Origin: Bacillota bacterium
GTDB taxonomy: Bacteria; Bacillota; Clostridia; Christensenellales; CAG-314
Length of the DNA: 64,000 nucleotides
NCBI GenBank assembly: GCA_023458375.1
Contig: JAEWZT010000006.1
Coordinates: 1 to 64,000, forward strand
Direction: 5' to 3'
The notes beneath the pieces were generated by a model. The model ran no database searches. It saw only the letters and a list, made by a program, of their open reading frames with translations, and had not been told where the DNA came from. The position numbers were made by a program, and so were the translations under genes. Every line of letters starts with the position of its first letter. Positions within the stretch are counted from its first letter, which is position 1. This document shows positions 38,444-48,200 of this stretch, piece by piece.

Positions 38444-40138
38444 TCAAGGCTTAACGTTTTTCCCGCTTTTTTCGCTTGGCGGAAGCGCTTTTTTATTCTC
38501 TTTCTCTTGGGTAAGCGCGGGGAAGGGCAACGCACCCTTTACAATTATCCTCGGCGTTGCCTTGTAGGTGTCGCGCGCAAGCTCTTTGACCTTTATAAGC
38601 TTATTATCCTTATAATAAAGCAATTTTCCCTTAGAAACCATGCCGTCGCTCCCCTGCGAAAGTATATAAATGTCGGTGTCGTATATCACCTTGTCGGCGT
38701 ATTTGCCCTCGCGGTCAATAAAAATTTTTTCCGGTCGCGGCGTTTGAGAGATAATTTCGCTTTTGCGCACTATTTCATAGTCGTTGGGCGCGCCGTAAAA
38801 CTTAATTACGGCCCTTTCTTTTTCGGCGTATGCCGACAGATAAAGGGTATGCCCCGTATTGTTGTAAAACACCAAGTCGCCCGAAGAGCTGTTTACCATA
38901 GCGTCAAAACTGGGTGAAACGTAGGAGCTTAGCAAGCTGTGTGGCGCGCGCCTAAGCACCTGAATGTCGGAAAGCAAAAGCGCGTTATACAGCGTTGTGG
39001 ATACCTGACAGACACCTCCCCCCACGCCGCTTACATATTCCCCCTCAATGATGATTTTAGCTTCCTTATAGCCCCTTTCCCTCGTGCGCGCCCCCACCGT
39101 ATTGTTAAAGGAAATCCTTTCCTCGGGGGCAACGGCAAGCCCGTTAAGGGAAGAAAGCGCCAGCTTAATATTCGCTGCCCTGTTGCTTCCGCTTGCGGAA
39201 AAATCGGTGGAAAAAATCCCCCTCAATAGGGTATGGTCTTTTAAAAACTGCTGCGTTACGCGGGGCTGCAAAGTAATCAAAGGCAGTTCAATGTTCTTTT
39301 GCCTTGCCATTTCGCGGTAGATTATGGCGCACGCCCCCTCATATTCCAAATAGCGCCCCGTTTTTTCCGCCGTGTAGGTAAAAGAACCACTTTTACTAAA
39401 AGTTACCGTTGCGTCCAACGCGGGCTTGTTGAGCTTATTGGAAATGTCGGCGATAATCTTATGGATATTGGGCAAAACGTAGTAAACCGCCTGGTAGTAA
39501 CTGTATCCCTCCCTCACAAGCTGTTCAATACGCTGTTTTTTTAGTTTTGGGGAGCAATAAAGGGCGCGCGAAGCTTTGCTTTTTGCCGAAAGCCCCTTTA
39601 TGTTGTCGCTTAACTTGTAGTTGTAAGTCAAGCCGCCGCAGCTTAAAGTTAACTCGCAGTCCCAGGGAAGCTCCTGCGTCCGCTTAGCCGCGTTAGCGTT
39701 TTTCGCTTGCGGCAACTGCGGATTAACCCCTTTAAAGATTTGTTCTGATGAATATTCCAACCCGTTATTTCCTAAGCCCTGTGAAAAAAGCTGGTAGCTG
39801 TTAAAAGTTTGCTCTGAGAGATATTCACAATCTGCCTGAATACCGTATTTTGACGCGCACTCAAAATCTGCCCCATCAAAGCTTTGGTTTTCGGGAAAAC
39901 AGGAATTATCCCTGTAAAAGATTTGTTGAAAGGGATACTCCAACTCATTATTCTCTATGTTCTGTGAAAAAAGCTGGTAGCTGTTAAAAGTTTGCTCTGA
40001 GGGATATTCCCATTGCGAAACGGTTCCGTTAAAACTTTGTATTAATGACTTTGAATTGGGCAAAAAAAAGCTCACCCCCAGGGTGAGCGCAAGGATTATT
40101 ACCGTTATTTTAATAAATATATTAGTTTTTTTGTTCAT
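38444..40138 (-). CDS. VanW family cell-surface protein with internal duplication
   Basis: The protein has an N-terminal membrane helix (about 9-28). A low-complexity, duplicated stretch (about 42-135) and a YNYKLSDNIKG-type domain follow. The VanW domain lies at about 330-450 (RISFNNTVGARTRERGYKEA, GVGGGVCQVSTTLYNALL, with conserved Cys and Thr), with a C-terminal G5-like tail. The ATG start at 40138 overlaps the end of the PHP gene by 17 bp. VanW proteins are wall-associated and of unknown activity, named after a vancomycin-cluster member. The duplicated stretch has two copies of a segment with SEQTFNSYQLFSQ; it is not seen in ordinary VanW proteins. Confidence 0.85.
   Translation of the reverse strand: MNKKTNIFIKITVIILALTLGVSFFLPNSKSLIQSFNGTVSQWEYPSEQTFNSYQLFSQNIENNELEYPFQQIFYRDNSCFPENQSFDGADFECASKYGIQADCEYLSEQTFNSYQLFSQGLGNNGLEYSSEQIFKGVNPQLPQAKNANAAKRTQELPWDCELTLSCGGLTYNYKLSDNIKGLSAKSKASRALYCSPKLKKQRIEQLVREGYSYYQAVYYVLPNIHKIIADISNKLNKPALDATVTFSKSGSFTYTAEKTGRYLEYEGACAIIYREMARQKNIELPLITLQPRVTQQFLKDHTLLRGIFSTDFSASGSNRAANIKLALSSLNGLAVAPEERISFNNTVGARTRERGYKEAKIIIEGEYVSGVGGGVCQVSTTLYNALLLSDIQVLRRAPHSLLSSYVSPSFDAMVNSSSGDLVFYNNTGHTLYLSAYAEKERAVIKFYGAPNDYEIVRKSEIISQTPRPEKIFIDREGKYADKVIYDTDIYILSQGSDGMVSKGKLLYYKDNKLIKVKELARDTYKATPRIIVKGALPFPALTQEKENKKALPPSEKSGKNVKP
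39780..39826 (-). repeat. 47-bp direct repeat inside the VanW gene, copy 1
   Basis: Nearly identical to 39963-40009, 183 bp away, which is exactly 61 codons, so both copies are read in the same frame. Each codes for a SEQTFNSYQLFSQ segment. The in-frame period shows that the duplication is tolerated at the protein level. Confidence 0.9.
39963..40009 (-). repeat. 47-bp direct repeat inside the VanW gene, copy 2
   Basis: Second copy of the repeat at 39780-39826, with one or two mismatches. The intervening sequence is partly related as well, as both copies are followed by an EYxxxQIF segment. Confidence 0.9.
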
Positions 40139-40949
40139 CAATTATTCCCAAAACTTTCCGCGTCAGCTTGTTGGGATAAAAAACGCTTTCGCCGCCGTGC
40201 TGTCCGTCGTGAAAATCGCTTCCCCCCGTTACGATAAGCTTATACTTATCGGCAAGCGAGCGGTAAAACTTACGCTCTAAATCATTATGTGAATAATAAT
40301 CCGCTTCAATACCCATTAAGCCGTAGCCTTTTAAGTTAAGGACATAGTCTGCAAGGGCGGGCTGCGAAAGCTTTAAGTTTTTGGGGTGCGCCAAAACGGG
40401 TACGCCTTTGTATTTAAGCGCAAGTTCAATCGCCTCTCTGGGCGTTAATCTTTTTGACTGCACATAGGCTTTTTTGCCGTAGCCCAAATACTCGTCAAAG
40501 GCTGCCAAACGGCTGGGGATAATATCCAGTTTTACCATTTCGTCCGCAATGTCGGGTCTGCCTATGGTTTTGTCGCCCGCCTGCGCGTAAATTGTGTCAA
40601 GGTCAACGTGTATTCCCCATTCGGCAAGTTTTTTGACTATGGCGTAGTTGCGCACTTTGCGCAGCTCTTTGAGTTCTTTTAAGTCGTCGGAAAGGGCGGG
40701 GTTAAGGTAATCTATATTATAAGCTAATATATGCACTTCAAAATTGTCGTAACTGCTTATTTCAATGCCGGGCAAAACTTGCAGCCCAAGCTCGCCCCCT
40801 TTGCCCACCGCTTCGCTTACGCCCTCTACGGTGTCATGGTCCGTTAAAGAGGCGCAGACAAGCCCTCTACTCTTTGCCCGCTCCATTAAATCGGAAGGGG
40901 TCAACTTGCCGTCGGACTTTGTAGAGTGCAAATGAAAATCACAAATCAT
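40122..40949 (-). CDS. PHP-domain phosphoesterase
   Basis: The 275-residue protein is a trinuclear-metal PHP hydrolase. Metal ligands lie in DFHLHSTKSDG (4-14), LTDHDTVEG (35-43), the PGIEIS Glu (61-66), PVLAHPKN and the final GGSDFHDG. The set matches the YciV/RNase AM family, which hydrolyses 3',5'-bisphosphonucleotides and 5' ends of RNA. The substrate here is inferred from family. It is the first gene of an operon with the VanW-like protein, whose start overlaps its last codons. There is no link in function between the two. Confidence 0.9.
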   Translation of the reverse strand: MICDFHLHSTKSDGKLTPSDLMERAKSRGLVCASLTDHDTVEGVSEAVGKGGELGLQVLPGIEISSYDNFEVHILAYNIDYLNPALSDDLKELKELRKVRNYAIVKKLAEWGIHVDLDTIYAQAGDKTIGRPDIADEMVKLDIIPSRLAAFDEYLGYGKKAYVQSKRLTPREAIELALKYKGVPVLAHPKNLKLSQPALADYVLNLKGYGLMGIEADYYSHNDLERKFYRSLADKYKLIVTGGSDFHDGQHGGESVFYPNKLTRKVLGIIDEQKN

Positions 40950-41034
40950 ATTTTTAGTATATCACATACCGCCTTAAAGTCAAAGCAAAAGCGGAAAAAA
41001 CATTTGGCGCAAAAAACAACGGAACAAAAATCGC

Positions 41035-41064
41035 TTGACCCTTAATTAAAGATAAATATATAAT
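41035..41064 (+). promoter_or_regulatory. Promoter of the NifU-like/GGGtGRT operon
   Basis: -35 TTGACC (41035-41040), 18-bp spacer and perfect -10 TATAAT (41059-41064) predict a start near 41071. One of the strongest promoter matches in the window. Confidence 0.8.
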
Positions 41065-41067
41065 ATA

Positions 41068-41079
41068 TTTAGCGCTAAA
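41068..41079. promoter_or_regulatory. Perfect 12-bp palindrome at the operon start site
   Basis: TTTAGCGCTAAA lies directly after the -10 box, at the predicted transcription start of the NifU-like/GGGtGRT operon. Such a position fits a repressor operator. No regulator gene is adjacent. Confidence 0.5.
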
Positions 41080-41102
41080 CTATCTAAAAAGGAGATAACA
41101 GT

Positions 41103-41798
41103 ATGCCTAACTATACACATGAAGTTGAAGGAATGGTATGCGTCAGAAAAGGGTGCGATCACGGACCCTCCCCCATTCCGCAGGAAGGAAGCTGGACGCA
41201 GGCAAGAGAAATTAAAGACATAAGCGGCTTAACGCACGGCGTAGGTCGCTGCGCCCCTCAGCAGGGCGCCTGTAAGTTAACGCTAAATATAAAAAACGGC
41301 GTAATTGAAGAGGCTTTAATAGAAACCATAGGCTGTTCGGGTATGACGCACAGCGCCGCAATGGCAGGGGAAATTTTAACGGGAAAGACGATTTTGGAAG
41401 CGCTCAATACCGACCTTGTCTGCGACGCCATAAATACCGCAATGCGGGAGTTGTTTTTGCAAATTGTTTACGGCAGGTCGCAGTCGGCTTTTTCCGACGC
41501 GGGGCTTCCCGTAGGCGCGGGGTTAGAAGACCTCGGCAAAGGCATGCGCTCGCAAGTGGCGACAATTTACAGCACCGCCAAAAAGGGCGTGCGCTATTTA
41601 GAGGACACCGAAGGCTATATAACCAAGCTTGCCCTTGACGAAAAGGGGGAAATAATAGGTTACGAATACGTTAATTTAGGAAAACTTATGGAAGAAGTGC
41701 AAAAAGGCGCTTGCGGAAACGACGCTTTGGAAAAAGCCAAGGGTCGTTACGGCAGATTTGACGAAGCGGTTAAAGTTATTAACCCGCGCAAAGAGTAG
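41103..41798 (+). CDS. NifU/IscU-like iron-sulfur scaffold protein of the GGGtGRT system
   Basis: The 231-residue protein contains a NifU/IscU-like fold. After an unusual Cys-rich start (MVCVRKGCDHGPSPIPQEG) comes HGVGRCAPQQGACKLTLN, then the scaffold motif IGCSGMTHSAAMAGEILTG, where the Cys and Asp/Ser positions of IscU are found. Proteins of this type occur beside GGGtGRT proteins and are annotated as putative iron-sulfur scaffold proteins; the real function is not known. It is the first gene of a two-gene operon behind a strong promoter, ribosome-binding site AAGGAGAT. Its stop is 10 bp from the GGGtGRT start. No isc or suf genes are nearby. Confidence 0.8.
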   Translation: MPNYTHEVEGMVCVRKGCDHGPSPIPQEGSWTQAREIKDISGLTHGVGRCAPQQGACKLTLNIKNGVIEEALIETIGCSGMTHSAAMAGEILTGKTILEALNTDLVCDAINTAMRELFLQIVYGRSQSAFSDAGLPVGAGLEDLGKGMRSQVATIYSTAKKGVRYLEDTEGYITKLALDEKGEIIGYEYVNLGKLMEEVQKGACGNDALEKAKGRYGRFDEAVKVINPRKE

Positions 41799-41808
41799 GA
41801 GAAAAGCT

Positions 41809-42801
41809 ATGATTACCTTTGAAAACTACGACAGAAGAATAAAAAATATCAACGCCTTTCTTAACGCGAAGGGCATAAAAGACTTAGCGGAAGCGCACCA
41901 AATCTGTTTAAACAGGGGCGTTGACTGCGAAAAAATCGTGAAAGGAATACAAACCATAGCCTTTGACGACGCAGTTTGGGCTTACACGGCAGGCTGCGCC
42001 GCCGCGATTAAAAGAAATGTTAAAAACGCCGAAGAAGCGGCAAAAGTAATAGGCGAGGGGTTGCAGGCTTTTTGTATCAGCGGAAGCGTGGCAGACCACA
42101 GACAAGTGGGTATAGGGCACGGAAACTTAGCGGCGATGCTGCTAAACGAAAACACAAAATGCTTTGCTTTTTTGGCGGGGCACGAAAGCTTTGCGGCGGC
42201 GGAAGGCGCAATAGGCATAGCGCGCACGGCAAACAAAGTGCGTAATATTCCCTTAAAGGTAATTTTAAACGGTTTGGGCAAGGACGCGGCGTATATTATA
42301 AGCCGCATAAACGGCTTTACTTATGTTCAGACGCAATTTGACCGCCAAAAGGACGAGCTTATTGTTGTAGGAAACGTTGAGTTCAGCAAGGGCGAAAGAA
42401 ATAAGATACTCTGCTACGGCGCCGACGACGTAAGCGAGGGTGTAGCCATTATGATACGCGAAAGCGTTGACGTATCTATTACGGGCAACAGCACCAACCC
42501 CACCCGTTTCCAGCACCCCGTAGCGGGCACATATAAAAAATGGGCTATTGAAAAGGGCAAAAACTACTTTTCGGTGGCAAGCGGCGGCGGCACGGGCAGA
42601 ACGCTTCACCCTGACAATATGGGCGCAGGTCCCGCAAGCTACGGCTTGACGGATACCATGGGCAGAATGCACGGCGACGCTCAGTTTGCGGGCAGCTCCT
42701 CAGTCCCCGCTCACGTAGAAATGATGGGATTTATAGGCATGGGCAACAACCCCATGGTAGGCGCAACGGTTGCCTGCGCGGTGGCGGTAGTAACCCCGTA
42801 A
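41809..42801 (+). CDS. GGGtGRT family protein of unknown function
   Basis: The 330-residue protein is named by the motif GGGTGRT, here inside SGGGTGRTLHPDNMGAG (about 261-277). It also has conserved Gly/His stretches: CISGSVADHRQVGIGHGNLA and FLAGHESFAAAEGAIGIAR. Start ATG 41809 has an AGGAG ribosome-binding site overlapping the stop codon of the NifU-like gene, so the two are translated together; a longer frame is not supported. No known cofactor motif, signal or membrane helix is found. Recurrent pairing with a NifU-like protein suggests a metal- or Fe-S-linked cytoplasmic enzyme, an inference only. Confidence 0.85.
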   Translation: MITFENYDRRIKNINAFLNAKGIKDLAEAHQICLNRGVDCEKIVKGIQTIAFDDAVWAYTAGCAAAIKRNVKNAEEAAKVIGEGLQAFCISGSVADHRQVGIGHGNLAAMLLNENTKCFAFLAGHESFAAAEGAIGIARTANKVRNIPLKVILNGLGKDAAYIISRINGFTYVQTQFDRQKDELIVVGNVEFSKGERNKILCYGADDVSEGVAIMIRESVDVSITGNSTNPTRFQHPVAGTYKKWAIEKGKNYFSVASGGGTGRTLHPDNMGAGPASYGLTDTMGRMHGDAQFAGSSSVPAHVEMMGFIGMGNNPMVGATVACAVAVVTP

Positions 42802-43596
42802 AATATCCAATTAAAACTTTGTTTTAATTGGGACCCCGAAATAAACCTTACAAAATCTGCGGATTTTGAAAACCCGCCGACAGTATCTCCTAAACTGTTT
42901 ATGGCAATCCAAAAGATAACACACTTTGTATTACGATTTAACGGGGAATAACCGCAAAAACAAGATTAGCGCAATGCAAATATCTTTATCGGCTAATATT
43001 TAAAAAAGAAAATCGCAAAGCCGCTTGAAAATACTTCAAGCGGCTGTTTTATGCTTATCTTTTAATTTTACCTTTGCTTTTTAAATATTTTATTTGTTAA
43101 ATAGTTTTGCTTTGAGCGTTGGGTATCGCGGCTAGTCGGGCATTTTGTTTAATCGCATTTTTAATTTTTCCGTATTTTTGGCGGCGGCGTTTTTATTAAC
43201 AGTCTTATTAAGCATAATCCGTCGTATCGCACAAAACTTAAATTAAATTAACAAACATTATTTTAAAGCATTTAATACATAATCTTTGTGAAAAGCGCGC
43301 TTATACTTTTAAATACAAAAAATAACAGGCAAGACGGCATCTTTTATTTTTTTACGCCGCTTTGTTGCGGCACTTCGGGGAAAATATTTATTACTGATTT
43401 AGCTTTGAAGTTTTAAGGCGGCGCTTACCTATATAATTCTTTTGCCATTACATTCAAAGCGGCTTTAAGCAGCTTTATTCTCGCATTACCACCCTGCTCA
43501 AAGCGCGTTTGCCCAAACAAAAAAACGGGAACAAGTCCCGAAATTCTTAAAAGGCTATAAAGATAGTTTTTACCATATTTTCTTTCGTATAAAACC
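42802..43596. other. Intergenic region after the GGGtGRT operon
   Basis: A perfect 11-bp stem CCAATTAAAAC/GTTTTAATTGG (42807-42831) lies directly after the GGGtGRT stop, without a T run. A true terminator follows at 43019-43052. The rest is AT-rich. A 76-codon minus-strand open frame (43425-43655) has no ribosome-binding site and is doubted. Confidence 0.5.
43019..43052 (+). terminator. Terminator of the GGGtGRT operon
   Basis: AGCCGCTTGAA/TTCAAGCGGCT, a perfect 11-bp stem, is followed by GTTTTATG, about 217 bp past the stop codon. Confidence 0.85.
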
Positions 43597-43632
43597 AAAA
43601 AAACGGTTAAAGCAAAGTAAAAAAACCGTTTA
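43597..43632 (-). terminator. Terminator after the pseudouridine synthase
   Basis: On the minus strand AAACGGTT/AACCGTTT is followed by TTTTGG. The stem begins within the stop region of the gene. Confidence 0.7.
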
Positions 43633-44361
43633 TTCTCCCGCGTGGAAGTAGTCAATATAATTGTTTATTTCAAAGAGGTTCCACGGGTTGGTTTGAGGCG
43701 GATAGGCGACAAATACCATGCGCTTATCGGACACGGGATGGTTAAATATAAGCCTATACGCAAAAAGGGCGAGGTTGTTTCCCGCGGGGGAACCTTTATT
43801 GCCGCCGTAGCGCACATCGCCGTAAACGGGGTTGCCGAAAGAGGCGAACTGCACGCGTATTTGGTGGCTTCTGCCCGTTTCCAAACTTATTTCCGCCAAG
43901 GAAAGGTCTTGTTTTTTATCTAAAATCTTATAGTCCAGCACAGCCTTTTTTGCGCCCGCCGTGCTTTCGGTAGCCACAAATACGGTGTTTGTCAGAGGAT
44001 TCTTTTTAAGATAGCTTACAATTTGACCCTGCGGCTGATATGGTTGCCCGCAGAGCACCGCCAGATATCCTTTGTCAATTTCGTGCGTGGCAAAAGACTG
44101 GCTAAGCCTTGCCGCCGCCTTGCTGGTTTTGGCAAAGACCATTATGCCCCCCGTTACCCTGTCTAAGCGGTGCACAAGTCCGACGTAAGCATCCCCCTCT
44201 TTGTTGTATTTTTCCTTAACGTAGCCCTTTAAAAGCGTCAGTAGGTCTGCGTCCCCCGTCTTATCCTCCTGCGAGGGCATATTAAAAGGTTTAAGCACTA
44301 CCAAAAGGTGGTTATCCTCGTATAAAAGGGGCACGTCTTCCATTGTAAAATTTCTTGCCAT
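43630..44361 (-). CDS. RluA family pseudouridine synthase
   Basis: This family isomerises uridine to pseudouridine in rRNA or tRNA. The 243-residue protein has the catalytic motif VHRLDRVTGGIMVFAK, whose Asp is the nucleophile, and downstream SLETGRSHQIRVQFAS, with DVRYGG. It lacks an N-terminal S4 domain. The ATG start at 44361 follows AAGGGAGAATAAT, right after the stop of the methyltransferase gene. The longer frame from 44472 overlaps that gene and is rejected. It ends an ileS-methyltransferase-rluA operon. Its exact RNA target cannot be told from sequence. Confidence 0.92.
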   Translation of the reverse strand: MARNFTMEDVPLLYEDNHLLVVLKPFNMPSQEDKTGDADLLTLLKGYVKEKYNKEGDAYVGLVHRLDRVTGGIMVFAKTSKAAARLSQSFATHEIDKGYLAVLCGQPYQPQGQIVSYLKKNPLTNTVFVATESTAGAKKAVLDYKILDKKQDLSLAEISLETGRSHQIRVQFASFGNPVYGDVRYGGNKGSPAGNNLALFAYRLIFNHPVSDKRMVFVAYPPQTNPWNLFEINNYIDYFHAGE

Positions 44362-44362
44362 A

Positions 44363-45232
44363 TTATTCTCCCTTGCCTTTACCCTTAAACATTGCCGACG
44401 CACCGCAGGGAAGATAAATTCCCTCCTGCTGTGTGGGCAATGCCACTTCGTAAGCTTCACAGCTTCCCTCAAAATCCTTCAAAACTATACTGAGCAGATT
44501 TTTAAGCACAAGCGGTTGCAGCCCCGTGGTATATGAATTTATTAAAACAAAAAGCGGTTTAGGACACAAAACTTTGGCGCAAAGCGTTAAAAAATCAAAA
44601 AGATTTTCCTCAATCTTCCACATTTCGCCGTTAGGTCCCCTGCCGTAGCTTGGCGGGTCCATGATTATTGCGTCGTAAAAATTGCCCCGTTTAATCTCGC
44701 GCGTTAAAAACTTTTGACAGTCCTCAACGATATAACGCACGGGCTTTTGAGCAAGACCCGACGCCGCAAGGTTTTCTTTCGCCCTTTCCACCATATTCTT
44801 CGCGCTGTCAACGTGGCATACCGAAGCGCCGGCATAGGCGCAGGCGGCAGTCGCTCCCCCCGTATAGGCAAAAAGGTTCAGCACGTTTACGGGGCGGCGG
44901 ACGGAAGAAATCATATCAATCATTTGCTGCCAGTTTACCGCCTGTTCGGGGAAAAGTCCCGTGTGCTTAAAGCCCATAGGTTTAATCAAAAAGGTCAAAT
45001 CCCGCCACTTAACGCTCCATTGCTGCGGCAGGGGTTTAAAGTATTCCCATTCGCCGCCGCCTTTGTCGCTTCTGTGATAATGCGCGTGCGGCTTGACAAG
45101 GGGTTTGTTTTGCCAATGCCAAATTACTTGCGGGTCGGGACGCAATAGAATATACTCCCCCCACCTTTCAAGTTTTTCGCCGTCGCCGCAGGCTAAGACG
45201 CTATAATCTTTCCAATCGTTAGCGATTTTCAT
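44363..45232 (-). CDS. RlmI/RlmL-like class I rRNA methyltransferase
   Basis: The 289-residue protein is a SAM-dependent methyltransferase. Motif I NLFAYTGGATAACAYAG binds SAM, the acidic loop is VCHVDSAK, and motif IV DPPSYGRG is the catalytic signature of RlmI/RlmL-type (rRNA cytosine or guanine) methyltransferases. It lacks a PUA domain. Its start overlaps the ileS stop by ATGA and its stop is next to the start of the RluA-like gene. All three act in translation or RNA modification. The target nucleotide is unknown. Confidence 0.88.
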   Translation of the reverse strand: MKIANDWKDYSVLACGDGEKLERWGEYILLRPDPQVIWHWQNKPLVKPHAHYHRSDKGGGEWEYFKPLPQQWSVKWRDLTFLIKPMGFKHTGLFPEQAVNWQQMIDMISSVRRPVNVLNLFAYTGGATAACAYAGASVCHVDSAKNMVERAKENLAASGLAQKPVRYIVEDCQKFLTREIKRGNFYDAIIMDPPSYGRGPNGEMWKIEENLFDFLTLCAKVLCPKPLFVLINSYTTGLQPLVLKNLLSIVLKDFEGSCEAYEVALPTQQEGIYLPCGASAMFKGKGKGE

Positions 45233-48200
45233 TTAACAATTACGCTCATGCAAATAGTGGTGTTGCGCCCGTTGACGTCCCATTCCTTGCATTGCCCCAC
45301 ACAACCGCCGAAACTGTCGGAAAGCGTTTCCTTTTCCAAAATATGGCGGTATTTTAGCGCGACGGCAGAAATTTCCTCGTCACCCACAACCGTTAAAACA
45401 ATGTGGTCGGTAACGCTGAAACCGCATTCCTTGCGCATAGTCTGAATTTTGCTTATAAGTTCCCTTAAAAGCCCTTCTTCAATTAGCTGGGACGTTAAAG
45501 CGGTATCTAACGCAGCCGTAAGCCCCCCTTCGCTCGCCGTGGCGTAGCCCATTTTTGAAGAAGTGTTGATAAGCAAATCTTCTTGTACAAACTCTACCTT
45601 AGCGCCCTCAATTTGTGCCGCGTAAGTTTCGCCGTTTCTTACTTTATCCACAATTTCTTTGGCGTTTGCGGCATTTTGCAAATAAGCGCGAATGGGGTTG
45701 ATAAGCTTGCCGTATTTGGGTCCTAAGGTTTTAAGCTGCGGCTTTAACTCGTATGAAATGAAATCTTCCGCCTTTTCGGCGTTTACCACTTCCTTAACGT
45801 TTAATTCCTCTTTTATTATTTGCTTTAAATCTTCGCTTAATTGATAATTTGCCACAATAAACACTCTTTGCAGCGGCTGGCGGTTTTTAATATTGCTTGC
45901 GTTTCGGCAAGAACGCCCCAGCGCGACAAGGTTGCGCACAACCTCCATTCCCTCTTCAAGCTCTTTGTTTATTAACTTTTTGTCGGACAGCGGGTACTTG
46001 CATAAATGCACCGACTGCGGTTGCCTGGGAAAAAACGACGGAACTAAGTTTTGGTAAATAGTTTCCGTAATAAAGGGCACGAAAGGCGCGGCAAGCTTGG
46101 AAATGGTTGTCAAAACGGTATAAAGGGTAACGTAAGCCGCCTGCTTATCTTTTGTCCACTCGCTTCCCCAGTATCTCTCGCGCGACAGGCGCACATACCA
46201 GTTTGAAAGCTCGTCGGTAAAGTTTTCAATAGCCCTCGCAGATTCCGTTATTTTATATTCTTTAAGCCCTTTGTCAACTTCGTGAACCAAAGTATTTAAT
46301 TTTGATAAAACCCAACTGTCAAGCGCCGACAGGCTGCAATCCTCCAAAGCATATTGCGAGGGGTCAAACTTGTCAATTTCAGCGTAAAGCACAAAAAAGG
46401 CGTAGGTGTTCCAAAGCGTGCCCAAAAACTTGCGCTGCGCCTCGCTTACAGCCTCGTCGTAAAAACGGCTGGGCAGATAGGGCTGGCTTCCCGTATAAAA
46501 ATACCACCTTACGGCGTCGGCGCCCTGTTTGTTGAGCGCGTCCCACGGGTCAACCACATTGCCCTTATGCTTGCTCATTTTTATGCCGTCTTTGTCGCCC
46601 ACAAGCCCTAATACTATGCAGTTTTTAAAGGCGGGCTTGTCAAAAAGCAGCGTTGACAGTGCAAGCAATGTGTAAAACCATCCTCTTGTTTGGTCAACCG
46701 CTTCGGAAATAAAGTCGGCGGGAAAGTTTTGCTCAAAGGTTTTTTCATTTTCAAAGGGATAGTGGTGCTGCGCGTAGGGCATGCTTCCGCTGTCAAACCA
46801 GCAGTCCATGACCTCCAGCGTCCTTTTGTAGGTTCCGCCGCAATCGCAGGCAAAAGTAACCTTGTCAATATAGGGGCGGTGAAGTTCAATGTCCTGCGGA
46901 CAGCCCGAAAGAGCAGACAGCTCTTTTCTGCTTCCCACCACGTGAACTTTGCCGCATTTGTCGCAAACAAAGAAGGGCAAAGGGGTTCCCCAATAGCGTT
47001 CCCTTGAAATCGCCCAGTCAATGAGGTTTTCCAAGAAATTGCCCATTCTGCCTTTTTTGACGTTTTGCGGAATCCAATTGATTTTGGCGTTATTTTTAAG
47101 CAGCTTATCTTTGACGGCGGTCGTTTTGATATACCAGCTTTTGCGCGCGTAGTAAAGCAACGGCGTGTCGCACCGCCAGCAAAAAGGATAGCTGTGAGAA
47201 AACATAATTTCCTTTGCCAAAAGCCCCCTTTGCTTTAAGTCGGCTACGATAAGCTTATCGGCGTCTTTACAAAATACGCCCTCAATGCCCGCCGCTTCTT
47301 TGACAAAACGGCCTCTGTCGTCCACCATCTGCACCAAAGGCAGGTCATATTTTTGCCCCACGCGGGAATCGTCCTCGCCAAAAGCGGGGGCGATATGCAC
47401 TATACCCGTGCCGTCGGTAAGAGTTACATAGTCGTCATTGGTTACGAAATAGGCATTTTTTTCCTGCTGGTAGGCAAATAGCGGCAGATATTTTACCCCT
47501 TCAAGCTCTTTTCCCTTTTGCGTTTTTACGACTTTGTATTCTCCTTGCTCGAAGTGCCTGCCTATAAGCTCTTTTGCCAAAATAAAATACTGCCCGTTGT
47601 GCTCGACTGTCGCGTAGTCCTCTTTGGCGTTGACGCACAAAGCGACGTTGCTTGGAAGAGTCCAGGGCGTAGTGGTCCACGCCAAAAAGAAAGTATCGGG
47701 TTTGTTTGCAAGGGCAAAGCGCACGACGATAGACTTTTCCTCTATGTCTTTGTAGCCCTGCGCCACCTCGTGCGAGGAAAGCGCCGTTCCGCAGCGGGGG
47801 CAGTAAGGCACGATTTTGTGCCCTCTGTAAATAAGCCCCATCTTGTCTATTTCTTTAAGCGCCCACCATTCCGACTCAATATAATCGTTTTCGTAAGTGA
47901 TATAAGGGTTTTCCATATCCGCCCAAAAACCCACGCGGCGGGAAAGATTTTCCCACTCGCCCTTATATTTCCAAACGCTTTCTTTGCATTTTTTTATAAA
48001 AGGCTCAATGCCGTATTTTTCAATGTCCTGCTTGCCGTCAAGCCCCAGTTGCCTTTCAACTTCAAGCTCAACGGGCAGACCGTGAGTATCCCACCCTGCT
48101 TTTCGCAGCACCGAATAGCCCTTCATCACCCGGTAACGGGGAATAATATCTTTTATTGAGCGCGTTAACACATGCCCTATGTGAGGCTTTCCGTTTGCCG

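Noticed and set aside
43425..43655. 76-codon minus-strand open frame
   Set aside because: It overlaps the end and terminator of the RluA-like gene and has no ribosome-binding site. The C-terminal part looks protein-like but is not enough to call a gene.
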